Source: Perilla frutescens (Eukaryota; Streptophyta; Magnoliopsida; Lamiales; Lamiaceae). Taken from it: DNA of 64,000 bases. Positions 11,943 through 23,948 of the stretch are shown in pieces. A model generated the notes under the pieces. The model ran no database searches and was not told the origin of the DNA. It saw only the letters and a program-made list of their open reading frames with translations. The position numbers were made by a program, and so were the translations under genes. The stretch is from the NCBI GenBank assembly GCA_026008535.1, contig BRKX01000004.1:36212501-36276500 (forward strand). Reading direction: 5' to 3'. How positions within the stretch are numbered: position 1 is the stretch's first letter; every line of letters begins with the position of its first letter.

Positions 11943-12821
11943 TGTTGGTTTTGTATATTAGAAGACCTGTCTTTTGTATACTTTATTGATAATGGTTTAT
12001 GATGATATAGAATGGTAAAGCTTACATGGTAAAGCTTGTGTGGTACTACTCAAGGTTTTAGATGTTAATTAATTATAGCTATCAGAGGCTGACATAATTA
12101 ATTAATGAACATTATATCTTAAACACGGGGAACGGTTGGACTAAAGGAGAAAGCATATTCGTAAATATGTATTAAATTGGTAGGTCAATTTTACTTCTTT
12201 AGTGGAATAAAAGTAAAACTTAATTTATTTAATTATATCCTAAGTTTATTGGATATTGGAAATTAAATAAATTAGCAGACCAATTTAATATTCTTCTAGA
12301 TCCCTGTTGTAGCCCAATATGACCTTAATGGACTAGAGATAGAAAAAGGGATAGAGGCCCAAACCCAGTAGGGTTGGGAAACTGAAATTTCTCCCACCCC
12401 CTTATAAATAAGGAGGTGGGGGATGAAATTTTAGAGTGATAGATCAGCTCCTCTTGTGTTCTCTTTATCTCCACAGATTTCATATCGATCTAGTAGATTT
12501 CAGCCCTCCCTGAAACTAGATTCAGTCCGGGAATACAACAGAAGATCAAGGAGTGGAATAGCATTAGTGGGCGCTGATTTCATCATACACAACAACAATA
12601 TTAGATCTTTAATCTTGTCTTCAACCCGTCGTTTAATTTGTAAGTCATTTTTCGATTTCTATGTTTCCACTTTAGTAGAATCGTTTAAACCAGATTTGCA
12701 TGTTAATTGAACTCGGTTAATTAAAACATATGAGATGCATGAATTTATGATCTACATGACATTAGGATTAATGAAAATCCAATTAGATCATGTGGTGGTT
12801 CAATTCGAAAAAACCGCAACA
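11943..12821 (+). mobile_element. Solo LTR of the copia-1 family
   Basis: Starts TGTTGGTTTTGTATA and ends AAACCGCAACA, the reverse complement of the copia-1 LTR ends, so its sense strand is plus. Flanked by the 5-bp TSD GCAAG (11938-11942 and 12822-12826). It is 879 bp, shorter than the roughly 1440-bp full LTR because of internal deletions. A TATA box TTATAAATA is at 12402-12410. No element interior is attached, so it is the product of LTR-LTR recombination. Confidence 0.92.
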
Positions 12822-12826
12822 GCAAG

Positions 12827-13146
12827 CCTATAGTGACCCTCGGTTCAATTATATTTTTCCTTGAGCGTAAACACTTAGCCAAACACTTGAGTGAGGAAAG
12901 CATGAGGGAACCAATAACTTAGTAATTTTGATTTGCAGTGGGCATTGTGTATGTTTTTTATTGTTTATATGTTGTTGATTGTGATTAGATACATAGGTCT
13001 ATGTGCCCACAAGGGATTTGCTTTTACATGCTTGATTTGTCGTGTCTTTATCTTGAGTCTGTCTTTTCCTCCTTTTGTTTTCTGTTTTTTATTTTGGGCA
13101 CATTGTATCCACATACTTGAGGGCAAGTAAGACTAAAGTAGGTGGG
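12827..13146 (+). other. End of Athila-like tail with polypurine-type tract
   Basis: Non-coding. It ends with GGGCAAGTAAGACTAAAG and TAGGTGGG directly before the TGTGAAAAG proposed as the start of the 3' LTR. The purine-rich run is a reasonable plus-strand primer for reverse transcription, although its exact edge is inferred. Confidence 0.55.
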
Positions 13147-14788
13147 TGTGAAAAGTCTAAATTCTCTCATATTTTTGTGTCTTTTTCTCGTTCTTTTGTT
13201 CTTTTTTTCTGTTTTTTTTAGTGGGAAAGAGCCAGGATAGGCACAAGGGGCAGCAGAAGATAGGAGAATCACTTCTGGAGGGCATTACAATGCCAAAGAT
13301 ACCAAGAATGGCAACAACTTCTCAACGGAAAGCTCTCTCTCGAGCCTGACAAAAATCACCCACCATTCCAGCAAAAGTTGAAGGAGAAGTTTGTGATCGT
13401 GCCCACAACAACACTAGAGTGATTGAGAGGAGAAGGAGAGAAGATAGGGCACAAGAGAAACAAATGCCAGCTACAGCAGGAGCAATGCACCCTAGCCTCC
13501 GAAGGAAAGAGGCACCGCGGAAGGCAAGTTGACACTTCCAGAAAGTTATCGGTTCTACAAGGAAAGTTGCAAGTCAGTGCAACTAGGGCACGGTGAGTAC
13601 AGAATTTTTACTTAGGATCTTCTAAATAAGGTAAGAATCTGGTAGATATGGAAAGCTTTGGGCATGGCGGCTGTAAATTGGGCTGAAGATCCCCGACCTG
13701 TCGGGTAGTTTACCTTGTGTCTTTGTACTTCTATATAAGTTATAAGTAGATTTGATGGCAGAAAACATACAGCTCTTACATCTCTCTTTACGTACCAAAA
13801 CACTTATATTTTATTTTAGTTTTATTTTATTTTTCTACAATAGGTCTCGGGCCTTATGCCCGCAGGCATTTAGGCTTTTACTATTTATGTTATTAAGTCC
13901 AGCGTTGGAGATAAATTCTTTTTCAATTTAATATAAGTAAGTTTTTCATTTATATTATGTTTTATTTTATTTCATTTATTGCTTATTATTATTGTTCTAA
14001 GTCTAGCATGAGCGGCTAGACTCGTTATTCTGGATTGAACAAGGATAAGAACTTAATGAACACGTAAGAACCGTTAGGCTTACGGGTATAAACTGTGTGA
14101 ATTTGGTTCCTTCGTGTAATCATTTTCTTTGTTGCATTATACAGTGGGCTAAGCTAGTTAATCGTGGTTGATCACTCATTAATTACAATTGTGTTCACTA
14201 CCTCTACAAATGGTCAATGAATCGTCACTGTGTGTTGGTCATAAAGGGATAGGATACATCACGGGTACTGAGGGCATCTGAGAGATCAGTGTCTAGGTAA
14301 ATTTAGGTCTATCTACGGCATAATGTTGCTTTATTGTTTACAATCATATGAGAGATCGGGGTTGGGTAACAAGTTAGGGTTTAGGTGATGAGAGATCACC
14401 TCTAAGCTAAACAGAAAGGAAAGATTGGGTAAGTGTGAGAGATCCGTTGCCTATAACTAGGTAATTAGGTTCATGTAAGTAATTGGTGTGCCCATGATCA
14501 GTCAAGTGTTTGTTAAGTTCGAATCTAAGTTCTAATCTGGAATACGTTACTGCTAATATTTTCCTTTCTTATTTTGTTTTGTTTTGTTATTTTAGTTTAC
14601 AGTTATTTAAATACAAGTACGGAGACCATAATAATCCTCAACCCTTTTGGAAAAGTGACATTGGAAGATAGAATTCGCAGCTCCTCATGGGATCGACCCT
14701 TACTCACATTAGCTTGCTACGCCTTGCTGTGGGCATAAGGATAACTCTCTCTTATGAATTATTCTGACCGCGAAACGACCGCGCATCA
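13147..14788 (+). repeat. 3' LTR of the Athila-like element
   Basis: Proposed 1642-bp LTR from TGTGAAAAG to GCGCATCA. The right edge is firm because copia-1-type leader DNA resumes at 14789. The left edge rests on the TG dinucleotide after the purine tract and is less certain. A TATA-like CTATATAAG is near 13731. The partner LTR is outside the window. Confidence 0.7.
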
Positions 14789-15424
14789 AGTACCATAAGA
14801 ATAAATTTTGAAATTAATTAAGATTATCCACTAAATTTATACCTTAAATTTCAAAAAACCCTAATTTAATTAAACTTGGAAATATTGATATTAATCAAAA
14901 ATATATTCCAATTTAAGAAAAATGGGGATCGAAAATACCAAGGATTAAAATATGGAAGTTTTGATCCTCTTCAAACACTTTCCGAATTTAAGCCTATTTT
15001 CAAAAACCCCTAAATAAAATAAACTTGAAAATTTTGATATTAATCAAAAATCTATACCAAATTAATTATAGGTAGCGATCGAAAATAACAAGAATTAAAT
15101 TATGGATGTTTTTATCCTTTTCAAATACTTTTCAGAATTAAAATTCAATTTTCAATCCCTTTCTAATTAGAATTAGATAAGTTTTGATATAGACCAAAAA
15201 TTACCATAACCAATTCTAATACTCAAAAATTTTGAAAAATCCATAAGCATCAAATAAGGAAATTTTGATATGGATCAAAATTCTATTCCAAATTCAATAC
15301 ATAATTTTTGAAACTTATGGATCAAAAATTAAGGAATTTTAAACATCAAATTTTGAAAAATTTGTTACTCAAATTTTCGATCATTACAAAATAAAATTTG
15401 GAAAATTTGATGAACATCAAATAT
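14789..15424 (-). other. Leader fragment of copia-1C
   Basis: AT-rich DNA with the same AAATTTTGATATNAATCAAAAAT-style repeats as the leaders of copia-1A and 1B. No coding capacity. It ends in CATCAAATAT at the SIRE-like insertion point and resumes as CATCCC at 33869, exactly as the uninterrupted sequence reads in copia-1B near 56045. Confidence 0.85.
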
Positions 15425-17491
15425 TGTTAGGAAAAACTATCAAGGGTTTTTCTGACAAAGGGTTTTGATGAGATATCAAAATATGTCAAAATATGCAAAG
15501 AGCTTTGAAAAAATGAAAAGGAAATCAAGCAGAAAACTAAGGATGATCATATGAAAAAAATCAAGCTATAAAAGCCAAAAGAAATTATCAATCTAAGTGA
15601 GAAAAAGAAAAGAGAGACAAGAAAAAAAAAAGAGGAAGTAAAAGAGAAAAGAAAGAAACCAACTAAGAGTTGAGAAAAGAAAAGAGAGAGAAAAGAATAG
15701 AGAGAAAAAGAAAATATCCAGCCACAAAGGGCTATGAAAAAGAAACTGTAGTTTGCTAGATCAGTTAGCAAGGTAAAACTAAAAGTTACAGATACCATCA
15801 AGAGGAGTACCAAATGTCATCAGTCTACAGTTATGAACTGAAGAAAAATACCAGTTCAAGGCACCAGTTCAGAAGTGCCCAACACCAGCTGAAGAAAAGT
15901 TCTAACTGAAGACTGTGCCAGCTGAAGGAGAATACCAGTTGAAGAAGAGATCAAGTCAGAACTGAAGGATATGCCAGTTCGAGACTATTCTCGGCTGAAG
16001 AAATACCAGTTGAAGAATACATCAGTTTGAGCTGACGAACATGCCAGTTCAAGATAATACCAACTGAAGAAGACTAACAGCCGAAGAGAGGACAATACCA
16101 GCTGAAGACCACATCAGTTTAAGCTGAAGGAAATACCAGCTCATGAAATACCAGCTGAAGACGCATCAGTTTTGAAGTTCAACTGATGAAGCGCCAGCAA
16201 CCGAACTGAAGACCAGTCCAAGAAAATTCCAACTAAAGGGACACAAGTCTAGAATGCCATCTGAAGAACATATTAATTCAAACTGCCAGCTAAAGCAAAT
16301 CAAACTGGAGCTCAGAAAGCATCAAGCCCGAGTCCAGAACTGCCAGCTGAAGATGATCTTAACTGAAGCTTTCCAAACTGCCAAGAGATGCGCAGAACTG
16401 ACAGACGAGGAACTGAAGATTCCAACTGCCAGACAAAGCTCAGAACTGAAGATCAAGATAGAAGTCGTAACTGAAATTCAAATTTTAGATAAGCCAAAGA
16501 AGATTTTGAAGTTAATGCAATCTAGATCTTGGAACAAAAGCTCTTCAGAAGAGCAAAGGCTACTCAATGGCTATCTTTAAATGAAATCCCCTTAACGGCT
16601 TTATCATTTATGATCACACAGTGATCATCAATAGTCACCAGCTACTCATCTATAAAAGATGAGCAACCCAGAAGGTGATCTGTGACTTATAACACCAGAT
16701 TCCTGAGAGAACTTTAGCTAAGACTTTCAGCGAAGACGTTCGTCAAAGCACTAAAGGCTCACGCTCAAAACTCAGAAGAAGCAAAAGTTCAACTGAAGAG
16801 AAGGAGCCAGATCACTCATCAAGCTAGTTGTTGAAGATTTTCAGCTAGAGCAACTCTCTCAGTTCAAGCTCTACAAAGATCAATTACCCAGCTCAAGCCG
16901 CAGATGCGCAAAGAAGCACATCAGTTGATACCAGTTTCAAGACTGTCTTCTTGAAGATCGAAAAAGATCTAAAACCTTGTGAAGATGGACAATAGCACCT
17001 AAAGTCTCAGTGAGCACTTGAGATCGGTAAGTGTAAGCTATCGACCCAGAAACTGGCTGAGGAGGCTATGTTCGTTGGTTCATCGCTTTCAGGATAGCAA
17101 TAGTTGGAAAGGAATTCGTGACTCGTAAAGTTATCGATAGCCAGGACCAACACCTGTCTTCACTCTGTAACTGTAATAAAGGAACTCTACACTTGTATAG
17201 TGAATTACCCTTCTGCGGAAGGAAGAGAGGACGTAGAAGTTGAGCTTCGAAGCTCTATAAACTACTTGTGTGCTCTGCTTTACTTTTTAGTTTCAGTTGC
17301 ATGTTTTGAACTGCACACCTTAAGCACACACAGTACTCCGAGCTAGTAGATCATCTCAACTGATCTCCTAAGAGCACAGATAACTCAGCAAGTCAAAACG
17401 GGCCCTGAATATTCCGCATCTATTGTTCAGTTTTTGGATCAGTTTATTCACCCCCTCTTTAAACTGATTCAGACTCATCCCGGGACCAACA
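15425..17491 (+). repeat. 5' LTR of SIRE-like element
   Basis: 2067 bp, TGTTAGGAAAAAC to GGGACCAACA. It contains an A/G-rich block (15600-15715), then 15830-16240 densely filled with ACCAGCTGAAG and CAGTTCAAG words, an open frame of 108 codons at 16254-16580 also present in the other LTR, and a TATA box at 16651. Confidence 0.92.
16641..16662 (+). promoter_or_regulatory. TATA box of SIRE-like LTR inside an inverted repeat
   Basis: CTCATCTATAAAAGATGAG: the TATAAAAG core at 16651-16658 is flanked by complementary CTCATCT and AGATGAG arms. The same site in the 3' LTR (33017-33035) has one arm mismatch. Likely the promoter of the genomic transcript. Confidence 0.7.
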
Positions 17492-17493
17492 AG

Positions 17494-17507
17494 TGGTATT
17501 AGAGCGG
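17494..17507 (+). other. Primer-binding site of SIRE-like element
   Basis: TGGTATTAGAGCGG, 2 nt after the LTR end, differs by one transition from the usual TGGTATCAGAGC initiator-Met tRNA site. It confirms the plus orientation. Confidence 0.88.
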
Positions 17508-17579
17508 TTGATTCTAAAGATTAGCCATTTCTACAGATCAACTGAATCAATTCTTGTTATCTGTTCTAATCTGTCAGCT

Positions 17580-19162
17580 ATGGAAAACCATAAACTACCT
17601 ATCTTTTTAGTTGAGAACTACGATAACTGGAGCAGGAGAATAAAGGCGCATCTCTGCTCAATCTACGAGAATATGTGAGAAGTTATCGAGAAAGATCCAA
17701 TCACAATTATGATGGATAATGAAGCCCATATTGCTGATGTCAATCAACCAGCAAGGATCCCGAAGCCAACTCATCTTCTCACAAGTGAAGAGAAGAAGTT
17801 GAAGAACCTAGAGTTCATGGCCCAAGCAACATTGTTCCAAACTCTAGATGAGGATCGCATGAAGGACACGAAGAGCTACAGGACTGCCAAGGAGATATAG
17901 GACTTACTTACAGATCTGTGGAAAGAGTCTGAGGCCATCAAAGGAAACAAGCTCCAACTGGCGGTGGACAGATATGAGTCCTTCAAGATGCACTTAGATA
18001 AAACCATCTCCAGCTTTGAAATGAGATTTCTAGGCATCATCAGTGAGATGAACAATCTGGGAAGAACATATCCCAATAGTGAGATGAACTCCAAAATCTT
18101 GGAAAATCTCACAGAAGAATGGGATATGAAGGTGGTCGCTACAAAAGAGTCAAGAGACTTGAACAACATCACCCCAAGAGAACTTTTCAGTTCTCTTAAG
18201 GCTTATGAGTATAGCGTAAATCAAAAAAGAAAAGCATCCACATCATCATCAGCCCAGGATGTAGCCTTCTACGGTGAAAGAAATCGGTTTAGAGAAACTC
18301 AAAGAAGAAATGTCTTCCGTCCAAGAAGTTCTCAAACTAGAGAACAACCAGGAGGCTCAACTGATCGAAGAAAAGAAGCGGCAGAGAAAAAAGAGAGCCT
18401 GAATGAAGATATCAATGATCAGATCCAGTCAGTTGCCAAGCTGCTAGAGAAGCTTAAACAGATCAGAGATCAGTCATCATGTATGCTTCAAACTGATGAG
18501 GAGCCCAGAGGTGAGAGAAACTAACTACCTACTAAACCCAGGGTAGCCAACAGAAGCATAGGAGAATGCTTCCATTGTCACAAGCAAAGACACTATAGAT
18601 ATGAGTGTTTAGAGCTCCCTGAAAACAAGAAGGCCAAGATGAAGAGAATCTTTTTCAAAAGAAAAAGCTATGATGCCCAACACAGAGAAAGCCGTGTTGG
18701 ATGACTCAGATTATCCATCAGGAATGGACTCCAACGGCTACGGCTCTGAAGATGAGACATTGTTCTGCCTCATGGCTGACAACGAAAAAGAGGTTAGTAT
18801 ATGTGATTCCTTAACCTTTTTTATCACATTCATGATACTTCCATTTTTAGCAATAAAATAAGTGAATAATTAAGAATGTTAGAATATCAATTAGCTAAAG
18901 AATGCATTTACAACTGAAGCAAGAAAATGATGATCTAAGAGATGAGGTCAAAAGACTGAGAAGTGATCATGATAGAACTGAATCACTTAAAGCTCAGTCA
19001 GTTGAATGTAAGAAGTTGAAGCTCAAGGTTGATGAGCTAAGAGCTGAGAATGAGAGGCTTAGGCAGGAGATCCATGAAAGAAAGAGGATATCTCTCAAAT
19101 TCAAAAGGAGATCTCAAACTCTTGATGAGATTCTAAGCCATCAAAGAGTTGGAAACTGGTAG
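17580..19162 (+). pseudogene. gag of SIRE-like element (broken)
   Basis: From ATG 17580 (MENHKLPIF) one frame runs through the capsid-like domain with stops at 17676, 17898 and 18522. The CCHC zinc knuckle CFHCHKQRHYRYEC is at about 18570-18612 in that same frame. A frameshift near 18660 moves to the acidic DDSDYP/DETLFCLMA segment, and another shift leads to a long coiled coil at 18902-19160 with LRDEVKRLRSDH heptads. The order capsid, knuckle, acidic patch, coiled coil fits SIRE-type gag. Confidence 0.85.
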
Positions 19163-20220
19163 TTCAGGGTTAGGATACAATAGGTACATTGCCGCTGAGA
19201 AAAGGAAAGACAGTTATTCAAACCAGTCAAGAAGGAACCCTTTCTGGTTTTGTCAGACCTGCACCAACCCAACCAGTTGAAGAGACCAAAGTCAAGGGAA
19301 GTGAAAACATCCCTACAGATCAGCCGAAGCAGTCCAGCCAATCCTCCTAATTGAAAGACTCAGTTCAGCCATCAGTTCAGCGGAGAAAGCCATCTCAGAT
19401 AAGGCCACACGCTCAAAATAGGCAGTTCGCCTATCAGCAGAAGCCACCAGCTCAACAAAGGCATCCAGCCTATCAACAGAGATTGTCAATTCAGCCAAGA
19501 TCTCTAGTTCATCAGAGATAGTCAGTTCGACAAAAGTCACCAGTCTTTCCAAGGACCAATACTCAGAACAGGCCTATGGGAAACATAACTGACTGGCCAA
19601 CTGGAGTAAGGAGAAATACTCAGTTTGGACTGCAGTCTCATCGAGATAGGGCATCAGTTCAGGAGAGAACTACTTGGCCAGCCTATCCTCGAAGACATCC
19701 AGCAAGTCAACGTGGAAGAAATGTTGACTCAAGGAGAAACGTACATACAAGGTTGTATTGAGCACGTCAACACACTCCTATTCCCTTGGAGAAGTTCACT
19801 CCATCAGATTTTGCAACTTAGTTCAGCGAGTACTTGGATTCAAGAAATGAACCAAGGGAAAACTCCAACTACAATTGGTTTGCAACCTGGCCATACCGCA
19901 AGAGCGATAGAGCTCATGAAGATAATAGAAGTTGGCCACAAAGAAGAGCTAGACAAGATCAAGATCAGAGAGTTATGATCAAATTTTTTCATCCTACTAA
20001 CTCTCATCGCAGGTACAAGTCAAATGACTTAGCTCAGAGGAGGAGAGCTGAAAAGAGAGTGAAACTGATCAGATGATCAATGTCTGAAAACTCTCTACTT
20101 GCTGTTAAGCTAAAACTTTGGCAAATATTGATCCCTAAACATCTGATTAGCAAAGAAGGACCCAATATCATGCGGGTTCCTAAAAACTAATCGTCTCTCT
20201 TATAGGAAAAGGGCATCCTA
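19163..20220 (+). other. gag-pol junction region of SIRE-like element
   Basis: Low-complexity Gln/Pro/Ser-rich coding remains with many CAGTTCAGCC-type words (19270-19560), then Arg-rich fragments in two frames (19576-20076). No intact frame; probably the decayed linker between gag and protease. Confidence 0.5.
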
Positions 20221-23200
20221 TTGAAGAAAAGGACCAAGGAGGTTTGGTACCTAGATAGCAGGTGCTCAAAACACATGACGAGAGACAGAGAGGGTCTAGA
20301 AGGATACAAGGAAGTGAAAGGACCATTAGTCACATTCGGCGACAACTCCATAAACCGAACCATTGGAGAAGGGTTCATGGTCAAAGGAAAGGTGGTAGTC
20401 AATGGAATCTCCCACGAGGAAGGACTGAAGCACAAAGTGTTCAGCATCAGTCAATTATGTGACAATAGATATGCCGTTGATTTCAATCAAAGCTCATATG
20501 ACATCAAAGATAAGTCACCTGGAGCAATCCTCCTAACTGGTGTAAGGAGAGGCAACATGTATGTTGTTGACTGGTCAACTAGATATGGAGAAGCTTGCTT
20601 TCTCTCAAAAGGCTCAATAAAAGCAAGCTGGCTATGGCATCGACGACTCAATAATCTTAACTTTAGAACCATCAATCATCTAGCCAAGAAGGAGCTAGTA
20701 GATGGACTTCCTAAGGAGATTTTTTCAAGAAAACTAACATATGCGGACCATGCCAGAAAGGGAAGCAAGTGAGATCTTCATTCAAGAATAGAAGTCACCT
20801 TGCAGGGACAACTGCTCCCCTCCAACTGCTACACATAGATCTATTTGGGCCAGTCAGACCACCAATGCCCAAATGAAAAAGATTCACTCTGGTAGTAGTC
20901 GACGACTTCTCAAGATATACATGGGTAGAGTTTCTCAGAAGCAAGGATGAAACCTACACCAAGCTATCAGTGATAACCCATAGGCTGCAAACTGAAAAGG
21001 AGAAATCAGTTCAACGAATTCGTTCAGATAATGGAATTGAATTCGTCAACCAGTAGATCATTAGTTTTCTCAGTGAGCTGGAAATAACTCACAAGCACTC
21101 AGCTACTAGAACTCTACAGCAAAATGGTGTAGCTGAAAGGAGAAATTGCACACTCAAAGAAGTAGCTCGAGCAATGATAGTTGATGCCAACATAGCAGAA
21201 GGATATTGGGTCGAGGTAGTTAATACTGCGTGCCACACTCAAAACAGAAGTGCCATCGTCAGCGCACATGACAAGACACCCTATGAGCTCTACAAGGGTT
21301 GTAAGCCATCTATCTCATACTTCAAAGTATTTGGCTACAAATGTTATATTCACAACAATGGTAAAAGTTAACTAAAGACTTTCAGTGCCAAAGTTGATGA
21401 GGGAATATTTCTTTGTTACAATTCCCCACACGCTCAAGCTTACAAAGTGTTCAACGAATGAGCACTAGTTATGGAAATAACTTGTCATGTTATTTTTGAT
21501 GAGTTTGCCAATCAGTACAGGAGTAAGGAGGTACTCAATCCATCAGTTCATCTGCTACCTAGCAAAACTGATAAATCACAGGACTACGTGGACCACATAG
21601 TTTCAGAGGAGTTTGAAGTTGGTCTAGAAGATGAAGGAAATGTAACCAGTACCAAACCAGCTAAGAGCACAGCTGAGGGCAATCAAGCCAATAAAGAAAT
21701 TGATCGTGCTGAGACCTTCAACTCCACAACTGAAGTAGGGGGGAGAACTGATAAAGAAGAAGGGCAAACTCAAGATAAGACATCAGAGAATGTAGATGCA
21801 GAGAATCCAACTAAAAATCCAGCTAAGGAAAGCCTACCCAAATGGCTCAGGAGCCACCCAGGTGATAAGATTGTTGGAGATCGAAGAAGTCGAGTTCACA
21901 CCAGAAGTTCAATAGAGCATGCTCTCTTCACATGCTTTCTATCTCAAACTAAACCAGCAAACATCAATGAAGCTCTTGAAGATACAGATTAGATAATCGC
22001 CATATAAGAAGAGCTAAACCAGTTCACAAGAAACGATGTGTGGTTTCTTGTTCATAGGCTAAAAACCCAGAAAATCATCAGAACCAAGTGGGTTTTTCGC
22101 AACAAACTGGATTAACAAGGCGTCATTAGAAAGAACAAAGCAATACTGGTAGCCAATGGATACTCTCAAAGTGAAGAGATCGACTTTGATGAGACATTTA
22201 CACCAATTGCAAGATTAGAAGCTATCAGACTATTCCGCACCTATGTGGCTCACAAAAACTACACGGTCTATCAAATGGACGTGAAAAGTGTTTTTCTACA
22301 AGGGATGCTTAAGGAAGACGTGTACATTGAGCAACCACCTGGATTTGAGATCGGAGACCAAGTCTTCAAACTGAAGAAAGCACTCTATGGGCTGAAGCAA
22401 GCGCCCAGAGCCTGGTATGAAACCCTCACAACATTCTTGCTCAATAATAGGTTTTAAAAAGGAGTCATTGATCGCACTCTATTCAGAATAGAGTGATCAT
22501 CAGAGATCTTAATGGTCCAAATTTATGTGGCTGACATAATATTTGGATCGAATAGTAAGGATCTATGCACTCGATTCACACAACTGATGCAGATTGAATT
22601 TGAGATGAGCATGATGGGAGAAATGACATTCTTCCTAGGACTCCAAGTGAAGCAGCTCCAAGATAGGATATTTATCAGTTAAGCCAAGTATACAAAGGAG
22701 CTCGTCAAGAAGTTTGGAACTGATAAGGGAAAAACTATCAAGATCCCCATAAGTACATCAGTTCAACTGACTCTCGATGAAGAAGGAGAAATAGTTAGCC
22801 AAACTCAATACAGAGACATCATCGGTTCGCTTCTCTACCTAACTGCTAGTCGACCAGACATTTCATATCCAGTCGGCTTATATGCACGTTTCCAAGCCAA
22901 CCCGAAAAAGAGTCATCTCGAAGCAGCAAAGAGGATCCTCAAATACCTCAGAGGAACCATACATCTTGGATTATGGTATCCCAAAGATGAAAACTTGAGT
23001 CTAACTGGCTATTCAGACTCAGACTTCGGTGGATGCAAGAAGGACATATACATCCAATATGTCAACACTGAGAAGCAGATAGCTGACATCTTCACAAAGC
23101 TATTGCTAGAGGTAAGATTCGTAGAGCTATGTATCCAATTGGGGCTATTGGAACTAGCTTCAGAAGATGAAGATGATCAAGAAAGTGGAAGAATGCAAAG

Positions 23201-23234
23201 AGCAATCCCAGCCGATAAGAAAAAGAGAGCATAA
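20221..23234 (+). pseudogene. pol of SIRE-like element (broken at several catalytic sites)
   Basis: The protease starts WYLDSRCSKHMT: the expected D-S/T-G triad reads DSR. The pre-integrase zinc finger reads LWHRRLNN where relatives have a His, followed by a frameshift near 20740 and CGPCQKGK. The integrase core has IDLFGPV, DNGIEFV and QQNGVAERRN. The reverse transcriptase (about 22030-22700) has YQMDVKSVFLQG and ALYGLKQAPRAWY, but the catalytic box is YVADIIFG instead of YVDD. RNase H joins SDSDFGGC directly to the last segment QIADIFTK, so its central part has been deleted. In-frame stops occur throughout. Enzymatically dead. Confidence 0.88.
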
Positions 23235-23948
23235 GCTGAAACTGAACTAAAAAAGTGCATCAGTTCAGTCAGCAAAAGGAGCCAAAACTGCTCAAGCCAT
23301 CAGTTCAAGCAAAAAGCAAACTGAAAAGTTTGCAAACTGATGAGAGGCATGGAAGCTGAGAAGTCAAAAGGCCAGAACTGATCAAATACTCAATTAGTTC
23401 ACATTGGAGAAAGCAGCTCGTGGTCAGCTGAAACAAGCAGCTGAACTGAAGGGAGAGCTGAAAACCATCTCAGCATAAGGAATAGCTGAACTGAAATATC
23501 TCAGTTGATGTTGATCATGCCAACTAGAGATTTTCAGATAAAGCTGAAATATCTGATGACGTAAGAAACTCAAAAGACACGAAGAAGCTCCTAAGAGAGA
23601 GATTCAAACAAATAAGTTTGAATTTACTTTGCTTAGTGAAATAGTAAAATGACGTATTACACTATTTTACCGTTGGATTCCACTCCCTCTCTCATTACTC
23701 ATATCCAACAAGTTAATTTCAGAAGAAGAGATGACTTATCAGCTAACCCTTTCATTCTGAATCCAAACCCTCCGATTCACTGAAATTAAATATTTCTAAC
23801 TGTTGGATGCTCACCAACTTCTCATAAATAAGTCAGCTGAAAAACCCCAAATTCAAGTTTAAAAAGGGGGATAAAGCCACCTGCCTTCTCTATTGAAAAG
23901 GAAAGCAAGAGATGTACAAATCTGCAAATATGGCTCTATGATAAAGTG
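23235..23948 (+). other. Spacer after SIRE-like pol
   Basis: No gene. The first 290 bp repeat AACTGA and CAGCTGAA words. Later sequence is pyrimidine-rich (23685-23760), has a CATAAATAAG TATA-like word at 23823, and leads into the next frame. Confidence 0.5.

Larger units (their letters stand above)
6712..14788 (+). mobile_element. Athila-like Ty3 retrotransposon, 3' half
   Basis: Plus-strand element entered in the RT/RNase H connection and read through RNase H, integrase, a spacer, a third reading frame in the env position, a long non-coding tail, a polypurine-like tract and a 3' LTR ending GCGCATCA at 14788. The layout, the GGGAGGCAACCCA spacer motif at 8697 and the GCATCA LTR end match the Athila/Calypso branch. 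Its left part lies beyond copia-1A, outside the window. It is interrupted at 11943-12821 by a solo copia-1 LTR. On the right it abuts copia-1C leader sequence, so it inserted there. Confidence 0.87.

Noticed and set aside
15547..15813. Phe/Ser-rich membrane-like protein on the minus strand, also seen at 31858
   Set aside because: It is the complement of an A/G-rich tract in the LTR; composition alone produces the Phe/Ser/Leu pattern.
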